Notes: generated by a model from the letters alone, not told the origin. Positions 44,580 through 53,538 are shown, counted from the stretch's first letter. The stretch: 64,000 bases of DNA from CAZUAQ01 sp964618455 (GCA_964618455.1 CAZUAQ010000021.1:1-64000); one strand, 5' to 3'. Program-made: numbers and translations.

Positions 44580-45547
44580 TGTCCACGACGGCTTTAATCA
44601 CATCGAGCGACTACGAAAACCACGATTCGGGGCCTCACCATCCGGAGCGTTCCGCACGCGTGCGGTCGATCAACGCGCGCCTGGCGGACGCAGGGCTGCT
44701 GGCGGCGGCCGATCGCATCGAACCGGTCGAGGCGGATCGCGCGGCCCTCGAGCGGGTGCATCCCGCCGGTTACCTGGATCGCATGGAAAAGGCGGCCGGC
44801 AACGGTGCCGGGTTCATCGACACCAACGAGTGCCCGATCTGCCCGGACACCATGCGCGTCGCGCGCCTGGCGGTCGGGGGCGTGCTGGCGGCGGTGGATG
44901 CCGTCATGGCGGGGGAGGCCCGTAACGCCTTCTGCGCCGTGCGCCCGCCCGGGCATCATGCCGAGCGGCAGCGTGCCATGGGCTTCTGTTACTACAACAA
45001 CGTGGCCATCGCCGCCGAGCACCTGCTGCACCATCACGGCCTCGAGCGCGTCGCCATTCTCGACTGGGACGTCCATCACGGAAACGGGACGCAGCATCAC
45101 TTCGAGGACAATCCCAACGTGCTGTTCTGCAGCATTCATCAGCACCCCGATACGCTCTTCCCGGGCACCGGTTATCCCGGCGAGACGGGCGTCGGTGACG
45201 GGGCCGGCGCGACGGTCAATGCCGCCATGTACCCGTACCAGGGTGATGACGAGTACCGCCGCGCATTCGATGAGCAGATTCTGCCGGCCATTGAAGCGTA
45301 CAAGCCGCAGTTCCTGCTTGTCTCCGCCGGGTTCGATGCGCACCATCGCGACCCGCTGGCCAACATTGAACTTAGCACGGAGATGTACGGCTGGATGACC
45401 GCGCGTCTGGCGGGGTTGGCGGGAACACTTTGCAACGGGCGTTTCGTCAGCGTGCTGGAAGGCGGGTACGATCTGACCGCGCTGGCGGACTGTGTGGAAG
45501 TCCACGTCGAAGGGCTGCTGAGCGCCGAGTCGACACCCCACACCTGA
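44579..45547 (+). CDS. Histone-deacetylase-family amidohydrolase
   Basis: 322 residues. Zn and catalytic signatures are present: RPPGHHAERQRAMGFCYYNN (catalytic His pair), LDWDVHHGNGTQHHF (Asp and His ligands), and FLLVSAGFDAHHRDP (second Asp). Related bacterial proteins are acetoin-utilisation AcuC and polyamine deacetylases. The substrate is unknown. Start ATG 44579; an in-frame ATG at 44558 would extend it by 7 residues but lies upstream of the -10 box. The stop is followed by about 230 bp with no gene. Confidence 0.92.
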   Translation: MSTTALITSSDYENHDSGPHHPERSARVRSINARLADAGLLAAADRIEPVEADRAALERVHPAGYLDRMEKAAGNGAGFIDTNECPICPDTMRVARLAVGGVLAAVDAVMAGEARNAFCAVRPPGHHAERQRAMGFCYYNNVAIAAEHLLHHHGLERVAILDWDVHHGNGTQHHFEDNPNVLFCSIHQHPDTLFPGTGYPGETGVGDGAGATVNAAMYPYQGDDEYRRAFDEQILPAIEAYKPQFLLVSAGFDAHHRDPLANIELSTEMYGWMTARLAGLAGTLCNGRFVSVLEGGYDLTALADCVEVHVEGLLSAESTPHT

Positions 45548-45781
45548 TCACAGATGTGAATCATATCTGAAGGTTCGCCCGGCGTTCTTCGAGGACAGAC
45601 TTTCGATGCTGGGCGTAGCGCATTGTACGGGGTTTGAGCGGTTGCGTGATTCAGGAAGGCAAATCGGTCGATCCGCACGCTACTGAACAACCGATTTCAT
45701 CCTGTCTCCGTTCGCTCTGTCCGAGGTGTTCCACGCCTTTCTCTGAATAGACACCCCGTACGGAAGAGAGTGCGGTTCGAT

Positions 45782-46393
45782 TCACGGCCAGTCGATCCGC
45801 GGACGTCGAAGGAGAGCGGACACTCCCAGGCAGCAGAGCCCCACGCTGATCAGCGACATCGGGGCGCATCCGGCACCCGTGCCACCACCGCTGGGGGATT
45901 CGCCTGCCCGCGTGAAGGTCTCGTCAAGCATCACCGAGTCCCGAGTGCGGTAGACGCCAAAGTCGAACTCCCCCACACTTAATTCGATTTCGTACGTTCC
46001 CGGCAGCAGTCGATCCGCAACAACATCAATCGGCAGGTCCGTCCATTGTTGACACATGCCGGCTTCCAACTCGGGGAGGTCTTCCGACGAACCCGTGGAT
46101 TGCTCCGTGTCGGAGCCGACCGAACTCGACTCCAGAAACAGGACGTACTCATTCGATGTGGAGGTGTCCGTGTTACAGACGTTGGCCGTCAGGAACCAGA
46201 TGTCCTCATTCGGATCGAGATCGATGGATGCGGACTCGATCGACAGCTCCGTCGCCCACGCCGGGGTCGCACCGAACAGCCACATCGCGCAGATCGGCGC
46301 GATCAGCCGCGCAGACATGAAGATGCTGCGGGGCATGCATTGCGGTTCGGCACACTGCTTGGACGAGGGTTTTCTTCCTGAGCTTTTTTTCAT
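45782..46393 (-). CDS. Small exported protein with MYXO-CTERM-like tail
   Basis: 203 residues. A signal peptide (MSARLIAPICAMWLFGATPAWA) lies about 27 residues in; the mature part is acidic and beta-rich with conserved-looking Cys (NVCNTD, GMCQQW). The end GGGTGAGCAPMSLISVGLCCLGVSALLRRPR has the plan of MYXO-CTERM/GlyGly-CTERM sorting signals: glycines, Cys, TM, Arg-rich. The category is an inference. ATG 46393 has an AGGT about 8 nt upstream. Confidence 0.7.
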   Translation of the reverse strand: MKKSSGRKPSSKQCAEPQCMPRSIFMSARLIAPICAMWLFGATPAWATELSIESASIDLDPNEDIWFLTANVCNTDTSTSNEYVLFLESSSVGSDTEQSTGSSEDLPELEAGMCQQWTDLPIDVVADRLLPGTYEIELSVGEFDFGVYRTRDSVMLDETFTRAGESPSGGGTGAGCAPMSLISVGLCCLGVSALLRRPRIDWP

Positions 46394-46762
46394 TGGTTTA
46401 CCTGCTTCTTTCTATGCGACCTGGACTTGGATCGGCCATTCACCCGACATTTCGTTAATCCATCCGCTCGCCGATGTCAATCCTGTGGCGGATTGATCGG
46501 CGACAGAAGAGCCGACATAGTTCGAATATCTCGACGTCCAAGTGTGTCTTCATACGTCTGATGAATTCTTCCTATGCCTGAAAGATATGACCACAATAAG
46601 CACAAAAGATACATAAGGATAAGAACGAATTCAGCCTCTGCTTTTTGTGTCCATTGTGCCTTCTGTGGCTGTTTCGCTTCTTTTTTTCTACGCAAGGGAA
46701 AGAAGCGCAGATCGTTCGTCAATGCCTCGCGCACCTTGCGGCCTGCTGCGAGACCTCGAGAT
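46394..46762. other. Intergenic region with dispersed-repeat remnants
   Basis: A TTTTGTGTCCATTGTGCCTT-type stretch at about 46642-46675 resembles the one at about 49035-49070. Both look like remnants of the GxxExxY-associated repeat. The open minus frame 46477-46734 follows the repeat and is likely spurious. Confidence 0.4.
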
Positions 46763-47242
46763 CTACTTCGCCTTCATCGGCGAGGGGAAGAAGAGCGTCG
46801 TCTTGACCTCGTCGTCGAAGCCGCGTCCGAATTTCACGTCGAGCACTTCCTGCATGATGACGTCGGCGGTGGTGGTGACCGGGGCGGTGCCTTCCTCGAG
46901 GTGTCCGCCGTGCATGTGGCCGTTGCTGTCCACGAACACGATGTGCAGGTGCGGGCCGATCCTGCCGCCTTCCAGTTCGCAGATCATGCCCTGGGCCGAG
47001 CAGATGGCAATTGGCCCGGTGAGGTGGATCTTCTTGGCCACGACCCCGACCGGGCTCTCGTCCGAGGGGGTCGCGACTTCGATGATCGCCTCGTTCACGC
47101 CGCCGATGATGGTCGGGATATAGGCGGCGGAGATGTCGTGGGCCTCGGCCATCTCGGTCAGGCCGGTCATCAGGTCCGTTCCCGGCTTCAGGCGGAAGAC
47201 CAGGCAGCGACCCGGTCGTCCCATGGCGGCGTAGTGAGTCAT
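46763..47242 (-). CDS. PPC-domain (DUF296) protein
   Basis: 159 residues. It carries the plant/prokaryote conserved domain with GPHLHIVFVDSNGHMHGGHLEEGT, whose His residues bind metal in crystal structures of the family. Plant relatives carry an added AT-hook; this one has only the PPC. Its function is not established in bacteria. Start ATG 47242 with GGGAGGAG about 9 nt upstream; the GxxExxY gene ends 5 bp before it, so they may be co-transcribed. Confidence 0.85.
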   Translation of the reverse strand: MTHYAAMGRPGRCLVFRLKPGTDLMTGLTEMAEAHDISAAYIPTIIGGVNEAIIEVATPSDESPVGVVAKKIHLTGPIAICSAQGMICELEGGRIGPHLHIVFVDSNGHMHGGHLEEGTAPVTTTADVIMQEVLDVKFGRGFDDEVKTTLFFPSPMKAK

Positions 47243-47246
47243 CGCA

Positions 47247-47708
47247 TCACTCCTCCCATGATGTGTTTACTTGCCCTTCGCTTTCACTTGAGCGGTTCTG
47301 ATTCACGCGAAGGCGCGAAGACGCGAAGTGTCGGTGATTATTGACAATTCGTTTCACGCCCTGTTTGAACGTGGGGGCTCCGAAGTTGATCAGCAAGCCG
47401 ACTTGCAGATCGAGCAATCGCAGATACGTCAGGAGCTGCTTGGCGTGAACAGGCAGCATGGTTTCCAGAGACTTCAGCTCAATGACCAGTTGCTCCTCAA
47501 TCAGGAGATCTGCCCGAAATCCCTCATCAAACGCCAACCCGGCATATCGAATCGGGATGGGACGTTGCCGTTGAACCAACAAGCCCCTTTGCTCAATCAT
47601 TCTCGCCAATACGGCTTCATACACAGACTCCAGCAATGCCGGTCCCAAATCGCGATGCAATTGAAACGCCGTGTCCACGACTTCCGCGCTGATTTCCTCG
47701 ATGTTCAT
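47247..47708 (-). CDS. GxxExxY protein
   Basis: 153 residues. The name-giving motif is GPALLESVYEAVL near residue 22. A PD-(D/E)xK-like core follows: GFRADLLIEEQLVIELKSLE. TIGR04256/PF13366 members are restriction-endonuclease-like proteins of unknown function, common in Planctomycetes and cyanobacteria in multiple copies. The C-terminus (HFASSRLRVNQNR..) runs into the flanking repeat 47303-47328, so the real protein may have ended earlier. Start ATG 47708. Confidence 0.88.
   Translation of the reverse strand: MNIEEISAEVVDTAFQLHRDLGPALLESVYEAVLARMIEQRGLLVQRQRPIPIRYAGLAFDEGFRADLLIEEQLVIELKSLETMLPVHAKQLLTYLRLLDLQVGLLINFGAPTFKQGVKRIVNNHRHFASSRLRVNQNRSSESEGQVNTSWEE
47303..47328. repeat. Dispersed GC-AAG repeat unit
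   Basis: TCACGCGAAGGCGCGAAGAC and the following GCGAAG. A near copy lies at about 48954-48985 (TTTCGCGCGAAGCCGCGAAG...). Such units accompany GxxExxY genes. Confidence 0.5.
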
Positions 47709-47804
47709 GCTGTTTCATCCTCTTCGCGCGGCATTCCATAGCTCTCGCCATATACTCGGCGCGACGTCTTTATTATGCATCGAGCTTGGTGTATTTTCGA
47801 GGGG

Positions 47805-48938
47805 ATGAGCCAGACGAATTCCATACCCGAGGTGTGTCGCGCGTTTGTCGTGGACGGCAGCGGCAAAGGCGCGGTGCAGGAGATTCGTGTTCCCGCCATC
47901 GGTGCCGACGATGTGTTGATCCGCATGGAAGGCGTATACGGTTGCGCCGGGGGCGACACGATCGTGTACAGCGGTGACCATCCTCATTCGCAGGGGGCGT
48001 ACCCGCTGGTGCTGGGGCATGAAGGCATCGGCGTCGTGCATGCGATCGGGGAGGCGGCTGCCGCGCGACGCGGATTGAACATCGGTGATCGCGTGGCGGT
48101 CGAGGTGATGATTCCCTGCGACACAACGCGCGACGATGCATGCGGGCCGTGCCGTAGTGGTAACTATCAGCTTTGCGAGAAGAACCGGCAGCACGGCGTC
48201 TCGATGCCGCTGGCGTTGGAGCACGGGCTGTGGGGGATGTACGCCGACTTCCTGATGGTGCATCCGCAGGCGATTACACATCGCATCCCGGATCACGTGA
48301 CGATGGAGAACGCGGTTGCCACCGCCTTCCTCGCCAATGCCGCGCGATGGACGGACGTGAAGGGGCACGTTCAGGCGGGAGAGTTTGTGGCGGTGTTCGG
48401 CCCCGGGCCGCAGGGCGTGGGCAGCTGCGCGGTGGCCACGTATCGCGGGGCGACGCCGATCCTGATCGGGATCGCGAACGATGCCGCGCGGTTCGCCATC
48501 GCCGAGGGGATCGGCGTGGTGAAGCCCGAGCACGTCATCCGCGCAGATGAGGAGGATGTTGTCGAACGCGTGCGTTTCCTCACCGGCGGGCGTGGCTGCG
48601 ACCTGAGCATCGAATGCAGCGGGGCGGACCCGGCGGTGAGCCCGTGGCTGTCGGTGGTGCGCAAGCACGGGCGCGGGGTGCTGTGCGGCTATCATGGCGG
48701 GCGGTCGGTGGTGACGCCGATCGACCAGATCTCAACGAAGGAACTGACGATCCTCGGGGCGTGGGGGCAGGCGGGCGGATGGGCCCCGGCCATCGAGATG
48801 CTCGACAAGCAGGCGTTCGATTTCACACCGATGATCACCAACCGCTATCGTATCGATCAGTTGAACGAGATCATTCCGACGTACAAGGACCCGTCGAAGA
48901 TCGTGATGAAGGCGTTCGTGGAACCGCTTCCGCTCTGA
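47805..48938 (+). CDS. Zinc-dependent medium-chain alcohol dehydrogenase
   Basis: 377 residues. MDR fold with catalytic-site LGHEGIG (His-Glu), structural-zinc cysteines in a CxxxxxxxCxxC..C arrangement (VMIPCDTTRDDACGPCRSGNYQLC), and the GxGxxG-like coenzyme motif FGPGPQGVGSCAV. It resembles threonine/sorbitol dehydrogenases; the exact alcohol is unknown. The start is uncertain: ATG 47805 has GAGGGG too close, ATG 47775 lies after a TATTAT box and could be leaderless. It diverges from the GxxExxY gene. Confidence 0.88.
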   Translation: MSQTNSIPEVCRAFVVDGSGKGAVQEIRVPAIGADDVLIRMEGVYGCAGGDTIVYSGDHPHSQGAYPLVLGHEGIGVVHAIGEAAAARRGLNIGDRVAVEVMIPCDTTRDDACGPCRSGNYQLCEKNRQHGVSMPLALEHGLWGMYADFLMVHPQAITHRIPDHVTMENAVATAFLANAARWTDVKGHVQAGEFVAVFGPGPQGVGSCAVATYRGATPILIGIANDAARFAIAEGIGVVKPEHVIRADEEDVVERVRFLTGGRGCDLSIECSGADPAVSPWLSVVRKHGRGVLCGYHGGRSVVTPIDQISTKELTILGAWGQAGGWAPAIEMLDKQAFDFTPMITNRYRIDQLNEIIPTYKDPSKIVMKAFVEPLPL

Positions 48939-48949
48939 GAGAGGGCACC

Positions 48950-49085
48950 ACTGTTTCGCGCGAAGCCGCGAAGGGCGCGAAGAGCAAGAGATCGAGCCAG
49001 AATAAGTTCAGGAGACACCAGATATTGTATCGATGTCTCTTCTCACTTGTTTTGTGAGCCTTGTGCCTTTCGTGGCGATCGCTTT
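48950..49085. repeat. Second remnant of the GxxExxY-associated repeat
   Basis: GC-AAG units at 48954-48985 followed by a TGTGAGCCTTGTGCCTTTCG stretch at about 49046-49065 that echoes 46642-46675. Confidence 0.4.
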
Positions 49086-49170
49086 CGTATGAACAACAAG
49101 TATCCATCGATCGTGGATTGAGGCTTCGCATTCTTCGCGACTTTGTGCGAGATGGCGGGATGCTGAAAGT

Positions 49171-50253
49171 TCAGATGCGGGCGGCGACTTTGCCGTGCTT
49201 GGAACGCATCTGCTGAAGCATGACTTTGGGAATTTCTTCGGGGGGGGCCTGGTGGCCGACCGCGCCGAGATCATTTGCCGCCTTCGGCATTCCGTAGACA
49301 ACGCAACTGGCCTGATCCTGACCGAACGTCAGCGCTCCGGATTCTTTCATGTGGAGCAGACCTTTGGCGCCGTCTGCGCCCATGCCGGTCAGGAGGATGC
49401 CGACGGCTCGATCACCCATGACCTTGGCCACGGAATCAAAGAGGACGCAGACACTGGGGCAGTGGCGGTTGTAGGGTTCGGTTTCACCGAGATCGATTTT
49501 CCACTGGGGGCCTATCTTCTTGATACGCATCTGGCGTCCGCCGCGGGCGAGGATGGCCTTGCCGGATTGCAGCACCTCGCCCCCGACCGCCTCGGTGACG
49601 TCGAGCGGGCAGCATTCGTTGAGCCGATTGGCGAAGGAATTGGTAAAGCCTTCGGGCATATGCTGGACGATGGCGATCGGCGGCGCGTCCGCCGGCATGT
49701 GCTCGAGAAGGTGGCGAATCGCTTCAGTGCCCCCGGTGGAGGCGCCGATGGCGATGAAATAGCGCGATGGATCGAGCCCGGTCGCCGAGCGGAACGAGGT
49801 CGGTTGCGGAGGGGCCGGAGTGTTGACCCTGCGTCGCGGACGGGAGGCCACGGCGGCGGCGCGGATCTTGTTGGAGAGATCCATGCCGAGTCGCTCGAGG
49901 GCCTGTGCGCCGCCGGACTTCGGTTTCGAGACGACATCGATGGCGCCGAGTTCGATGGCTTTCAGCGCGGTGGTGCTGCTTTCGGGCGCCACCCCGCTGC
50001 ACATGATCACGGGGACGGGATAGTGAGCCATCAGCTTTGTGAGAAAGGTGATGCCGTCCATGCGCGGCATCTCGACATCGAGGATGATGACGTTGGGGCT
50101 GTAGGCAATGATGAGTTCACGCGCTTCATAAGGGTCCTTCGCCTGGCCGACGACCTCGATGTCGGGCGCTTGCGACAGGATCCTGGACAGCATCGATCGG
50201 ATCAATGCCGAATCATCCACGATGAGCACTTTGATGGACTCTTGAGCCGACAA
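49171..50253 (-). CDS. cheB: Chemotaxis methylesterase/deamidase CheB
   Basis: 360 residues. Receiver domain (VLIVDDSALIRSM, phospho-Asp in VIILDVEMP) then the CheB esterase: catalytic Ser in FIAIGASTGGTEA, His in IVQHMPEG, Asp in LTGMGADGA. It removes methyl groups from, or deamidates, chemoreceptors. The start chosen is TTG 50253 (GAGAGG 8 nt upstream, begins LSAQESIKVLIV); ATG 50325 or 50358 would extend it. Last gene of the che operon, immediately after cheR. Confidence 0.93.
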   Translation of the reverse strand: MSAQESIKVLIVDDSALIRSMLSRILSQAPDIEVVGQAKDPYEARELIIAYSPNVIILDVEMPRMDGITFLTKLMAHYPVPVIMCSGVAPESSTTALKAIELGAIDVVSKPKSGGAQALERLGMDLSNKIRAAAVASRPRRRVNTPAPPQPTSFRSATGLDPSRYFIAIGASTGGTEAIRHLLEHMPADAPPIAIVQHMPEGFTNSFANRLNECCPLDVTEAVGGEVLQSGKAILARGGRQMRIKKIGPQWKIDLGETEPYNRHCPSVCVLFDSVAKVMGDRAVGILLTGMGADGAKGLLHMKESGALTFGQDQASCVVYGMPKAANDLGAVGHQAPPEEIPKVMLQQMRSKHGKVAARI

Positions 50254-50326
50254 GACGGTAATCCTCTCAACGGCCGCGGGCGCAGGACGTGGACATGCAC
50301 GCCGCGGGATCTCCCGGGAACTCATT

Positions 50327-51178
50327 TCAAGTGCGCTGGTAAATGGTCGGTGCGACATACTTCAGCGGATGGTGGACTCCGTTGAGGCTCTCCGAGTGCC
50401 CGATCATGAGATATCCTCCCGGTCGCAGTTGTCTGGCGATCTTGTTCACCAGGACTTCCTGCGTCTGCTTATCGAAGTAGATCATGACATTCCGGCAGAA
50501 GACCACGTGGAACCCATGCTTGAAGGGGAACGTCTCGCTCATCAGGTTGAAGCGCGAAAATGTAACCTTCTTGCGCAAGGGTTCGACAATCTGATGAAAA
50601 CCTTCCCGGTCCTGCTTGAGCTTCGTCATGTAGCGGCTCAGGTACGGCTTGGGAACGTTCTTCAACCGTTCCTCGTCGAAGATACCGAGCTTGGCGCGGC
50701 TGAGCATCTGGGTCGACAGGTCCGTGGCCAGGATCTTGAAGTCGATGCCCCCACTCTTGCGCAGGATGTCGTCCGCCACCATGGCGATGGAGTACGGCTC
50801 GTCTCCGCTGGAACAGGCGGCACTCCAGAGGCGGACAGGGCTGTTGCCTGCCACCCATTTCGAGTTCCCGACCCACTCGGTGAGGGTTCGTGCCAGAAAC
50901 TCGAAATGCTTGTTCTCCCGGAACAGGAAGGTCGTGTTCGTGGAGATGGCATCGAGCAGCTGGCTGAGTTCCTCACCGGTAGGATCCCGCTCCACGAGTT
51001 CGCAGTATTCCTTGAAAGACTGGATCTGCTTCTTGCGGAGGATCTTGCCGAGGCGGGAGCGGACGAGATGCATCTTCTGCTCGCCGAGGTTGATGCCGCT
51101 CTTGGCATAGACGAGCCGACGGATGTATTCGTATTCCTTCGGGGTGAGGTCCTTGATGTCGAGTATGTTCGAGCTCAT
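50327..51178 (-). CDS. cheR: Chemotaxis methyltransferase CheR
   Basis: 283 residues. The N-terminal helical domain begins after MSSNILDIKDLTPKEYEYIRRLVY. The SAM-binding core reads RLWSAACSSGDEPYSIAM; FRENKHFEF and VVFCRNVMIYFD are family signatures. It methylates receptor glutamates. No receptor gene is in the window. The frame is open from 51280, but ATG 51178 starts at the family start. It is 32 bp after the CheX gene. Confidence 0.95.
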   Translation of the reverse strand: MSSNILDIKDLTPKEYEYIRRLVYAKSGINLGEQKMHLVRSRLGKILRKKQIQSFKEYCELVERDPTGEELSQLLDAISTNTTFLFRENKHFEFLARTLTEWVGNSKWVAGNSPVRLWSAACSSGDEPYSIAMVADDILRKSGGIDFKILATDLSTQMLSRAKLGIFDEERLKNVPKPYLSRYMTKLKQDREGFHQIVEPLRKKVTFSRFNLMSETFPFKHGFHVVFCRNVMIYFDKQTQEVLVNKIARQLRPGGYLMIGHSESLNGVHHPLKYVAPTIYQRT

Positions 51179-51209
51179 GAAGTTCGTTCCGGGAACGAGG
51201 CAGTCGGGA

Positions 51210-51662
51210 TCACTCGGGATCGTGCCGGAGTTGAATCCACTCGCCCTCGATGTTGAGATTCGCGACATCCGGGCTGTCATTCCGGCTGTTGTCCGACGTC
51301 AGAAAGGTCACGTCCACCTGGGGGATGCTGAGGTCGTAGACATCCTCGGTTCCGAACAGCCGTGTGACGGTCTGCCCGCAGATGATGTTCATGAATTCCT
51401 TGACGGCATCCTCGGCGCGTGCCTCGACGTCGGGATCGTTGGTGTCGATACCGAGAAGATTTCCCGCCAGGGTCCGGCTGAACTCGCGCGTGCAATACAG
51501 CTTCAATGCGCCCCGGTTCGGACCCGAGTATTCGATCCGCGTTTCCAGGATCTCGGTGTCGGACGGGGGATCGAGCTGCTCGTCGTCGATCATCATGAAG
51601 GCGAGATCGGCGAGGACGTCAGAAAAAATCTCCGTCAGATTCGTCGTCTGCTGCGGTGGCAT
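51210..51662 (-). CDS. CheX-like CheC/CheX family protein
   Basis: 150 residues. The two-layer alpha/beta fold is suggested by a ARAEDAVKEFMNIICGQTVTRLFG helix, the CheX/CheC active helix normally N-E-x-x-N-x-x-x-G (here E..MNIICG). The family dephosphorylates CheY-P. It overlaps the cheY frame by 44 bp and sits between cheY and cheR. CheX is more likely than CheC by length. It would make up for the absence of CheZ. Confidence 0.72.
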   Translation of the reverse strand: MPPQQTTNLTEIFSDVLADLAFMMIDDEQLDPPSDTEILETRIEYSGPNRGALKLYCTREFSRTLAGNLLGIDTNDPDVEARAEDAVKEFMNIICGQTVTRLFGTEDVYDLSIPQVDVTFLTSDNSRNDSPDVANLNIEGEWIQLRHDPE

Positions 51663-52047
51663 TTTCTTTCACTCCAAGGATGGGCGTCAGTACGTCCCGT
51701 AACTGTTCGGGTTGAAAAGGTTTGCGGATGTAACCGGCCACACCGTAATCTTCGAGCTCGGCGATGCGTTTCTTGCTGCCCTCGGTCGACACGATCACGA
51801 TGGGGATCAGGCTGAGCGCATCGTCGGACTTCATGCGCTTGAGCAGCTGGATGCCGTTCATCGTCGGCATGTTGATGTCCACCAGCATGACACCCACGGG
51901 ATGGTCATCGAGTTGAGCGAGGGCCTCGATGCCGTTGCCGGCCTCGAAGATCTCCCCGTGGTCAATGCCTGCCATGGTCATGCTGCGCTTGACCATCTGG
52001 CGAATGACCGCCGAATCATCAACAATCAAGACGTCGTGGTTCATCAT
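51619..52047 (-). CDS. cheY: CheY response regulator
   Basis: 142 residues. Receiver with VLIVDDSAVIR, phospho-Asp in VMLVDINMP, Thr in IVSTEGS and Lys in YIRKPF. The FEAGNGIEALAQL helix is typical CheY. An acidic tail of about 15 residues extends beyond the fold. The start overlaps the HDOD stop by 4 nt (ATGA) and its 3' end overlaps cheX by 44 bp. It is phosphorylated by CheA. Confidence 0.93.
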   Translation of the reverse strand: MMNHDVLIVDDSAVIRQMVKRSMTMAGIDHGEIFEAGNGIEALAQLDDHPVGVMLVDINMPTMNGIQLLKRMKSDDALSLIPIVIVSTEGSKKRIAELEDYGVAGYIRKPFQPEQLRDVLTPILGVKENATAADDESDGDFF

Positions 52048-52934
52048 GCTCCTCCGCCCGTGGGGGCAGGTTCGGATGCATCGTCCTGTGCGACACCGTA
52101 TGCGTTTTCCACGGTGACCAATTCTTTCATGACTTTGGCCCCTACGGTTTCGAGATCCTGCTCATGAAGGTCGTGGCGCTCCATGACTTCGGCATGGGCC
52201 CGGTGAAAGAGGGCGTCCTCGCCGAGACCGATACCCATCAGGAGGCAGACGCTGTTACCGAGATAGACGCTGTCCACGAGAGGATCCGGGGCATCCAACT
52301 CCAGGGGGGAGTGGTGATATCGGATGCACGTCACAATGGGTTGCGGCAGGTTCCAGCGGTCCGCCAGCCTTTCTCCGATATCGGCATGAGAGAAGCCGAG
52401 GACGAAGCGTTCGGCCTCTTCAAAGCCCAACTTCTCATCGGACACCTTCTTGACAATCGCTTCGAACTCCTCACCGACATACTTGTCCAGGACCAGCTTG
52501 CCGATATCGTGCAGCAGCCCCCCGGTGAAGGCGAGGCTCAGCCTTTCGAGCCCGATTTTCTCCCCGAAGAAGGAGGAGGCGATCGCCACGGCCACGGAAT
52601 GACGCCACAAGGCACCGGCATGCATGCCGTAGCCCTGGTGCGCATGGTTCAGCAGAGAGGAGGTGTTGATGGTCAATACCAGTTGCATCACCTTGGTCGT
52701 GCCGAGAATGCGAATCGCATCCTCCAATGAACTGATCGATCGCGACAGGCCGAAGTAAGCCGAATTGCACATCCGGAGCATCTGTGTGGTCAGGGCCTGG
52801 TCGTACTGAATGACCTGGACGATCTCCCTGACCGAACTCGACGGGTTGTTCAGCACGTTGATGAGTTCGACCACGGCGCCAGGCAGCGGGGGAATCTCTT
52901 CGACCTTGTTCAGAATCTCACTGGAGGTGATCAT
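52044..52934 (-). CDS. HDOD domain protein in the che operon
   Basis: 296 residues. HDOD signatures: IPPLPGAVVELINVL, IQYDQALTTQMLRMCNSAYFG, and FTGGLLHDIGKLVLD (an HD-like helix that keeps HD) and the late YHHSPLE. It has no attached output domain. HDOD proteins in other bacteria act in signalling relays; in this operon it is coupled by 4-nt overlaps to cheD upstream and cheY downstream, so it is produced in stoichiometry with them. ATG 52934. Confidence 0.9.
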   Translation of the reverse strand: MITSSEILNKVEEIPPLPGAVVELINVLNNPSSSVREIVQVIQYDQALTTQMLRMCNSAYFGLSRSISSLEDAIRILGTTKVMQLVLTINTSSLLNHAHQGYGMHAGALWRHSVAVAIASSFFGEKIGLERLSLAFTGGLLHDIGKLVLDKYVGEEFEAIVKKVSDEKLGFEEAERFVLGFSHADIGERLADRWNLPQPIVTCIRYHHSPLELDAPDPLVDSVYLGNSVCLLMGIGLGEDALFHRAHAEVMERHDLHEQDLETVGAKVMKELVTVENAYGVAQDDASEPAPTGGGA

Positions 52935-53407
52935 AAGTCGATCTCCTCTCCTTTGATGCGAAGAGTCACTTGTCCCGTATCCACCCGGAGCCGCATGGTA
53001 CGACTGTACGAACCCCCCACATGCTCGGAATCAATGAGAATCGAGTTCTTCCAGAAGATCTTTCGCAGGATCACGTAATTGCGTTTGCCGATGTTGAACG
53101 TTCCCTTGTCGTCCAACAGCGACGATCCGCCCGCCACCTTGACGATCAGCCGCTGCTTGACCGCCCCGAGCTTGTACGCGGCCTTGAACAGTGCCGGGAG
53201 CCCCGTATCCGCGAACATCGCCCCGTTGTTCTTCGCTTTCTCCGGAGAGACGGAGGATTCGGGCAGCATGTAATGAAGCATGCCCGCCACGTGCGCCTCG
53301 GGATCCCAGATCGCTACGCCGATGCAGCTGCCCAGCGAATAGGTGACCAACAAGTCCTCGGGCTTGTTGGTAACCTTGAAATCCGCAATATCAACGACAA
53401 CGTCCAT
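52931..53407 (-). CDS. cheD: Chemoreceptor glutamine deamidase CheD
   Basis: 158 residues. Catalytic Cys28 in YSLGSCIGVAIWD and His in MLHYMLP fit the CheD triad. CheD converts Gln to Glu in receptors and can be a CheC-linked switch. It overlaps the HDOD start by 4 nt. It follows cheW after 131 bp. Interesting: CheD substrate receptors are not encoded nearby. Confidence 0.95.
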   Translation of the reverse strand: MDVVVDIADFKVTNKPEDLLVTYSLGSCIGVAIWDPEAHVAGMLHYMLPESSVSPEKAKNNGAMFADTGLPALFKAAYKLGAVKQRLIVKVAGGSSLLDDKGTFNIGKRNYVILRKIFWKNSILIDSEHVGGSYSRTMRLRVDTGQVTLRIKGEEIDL

Positions 53408-53538
53408 GCGACGAAACGCCTCATCATCTCTGAAGCAAAGCCAGTTTCATGCCTGCCGCGTCCGCCCGTGCGGACGATTCACATGAGCTCATGCTCACAT
53501 TGTCGGGTCAATGTCGGACGACCGAAGATCCAGGGATC

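Noticed and set aside
46477..46734. An 85-residue minus-strand gene
   Set aside because: It is formed by translating a dispersed repeat remnant.
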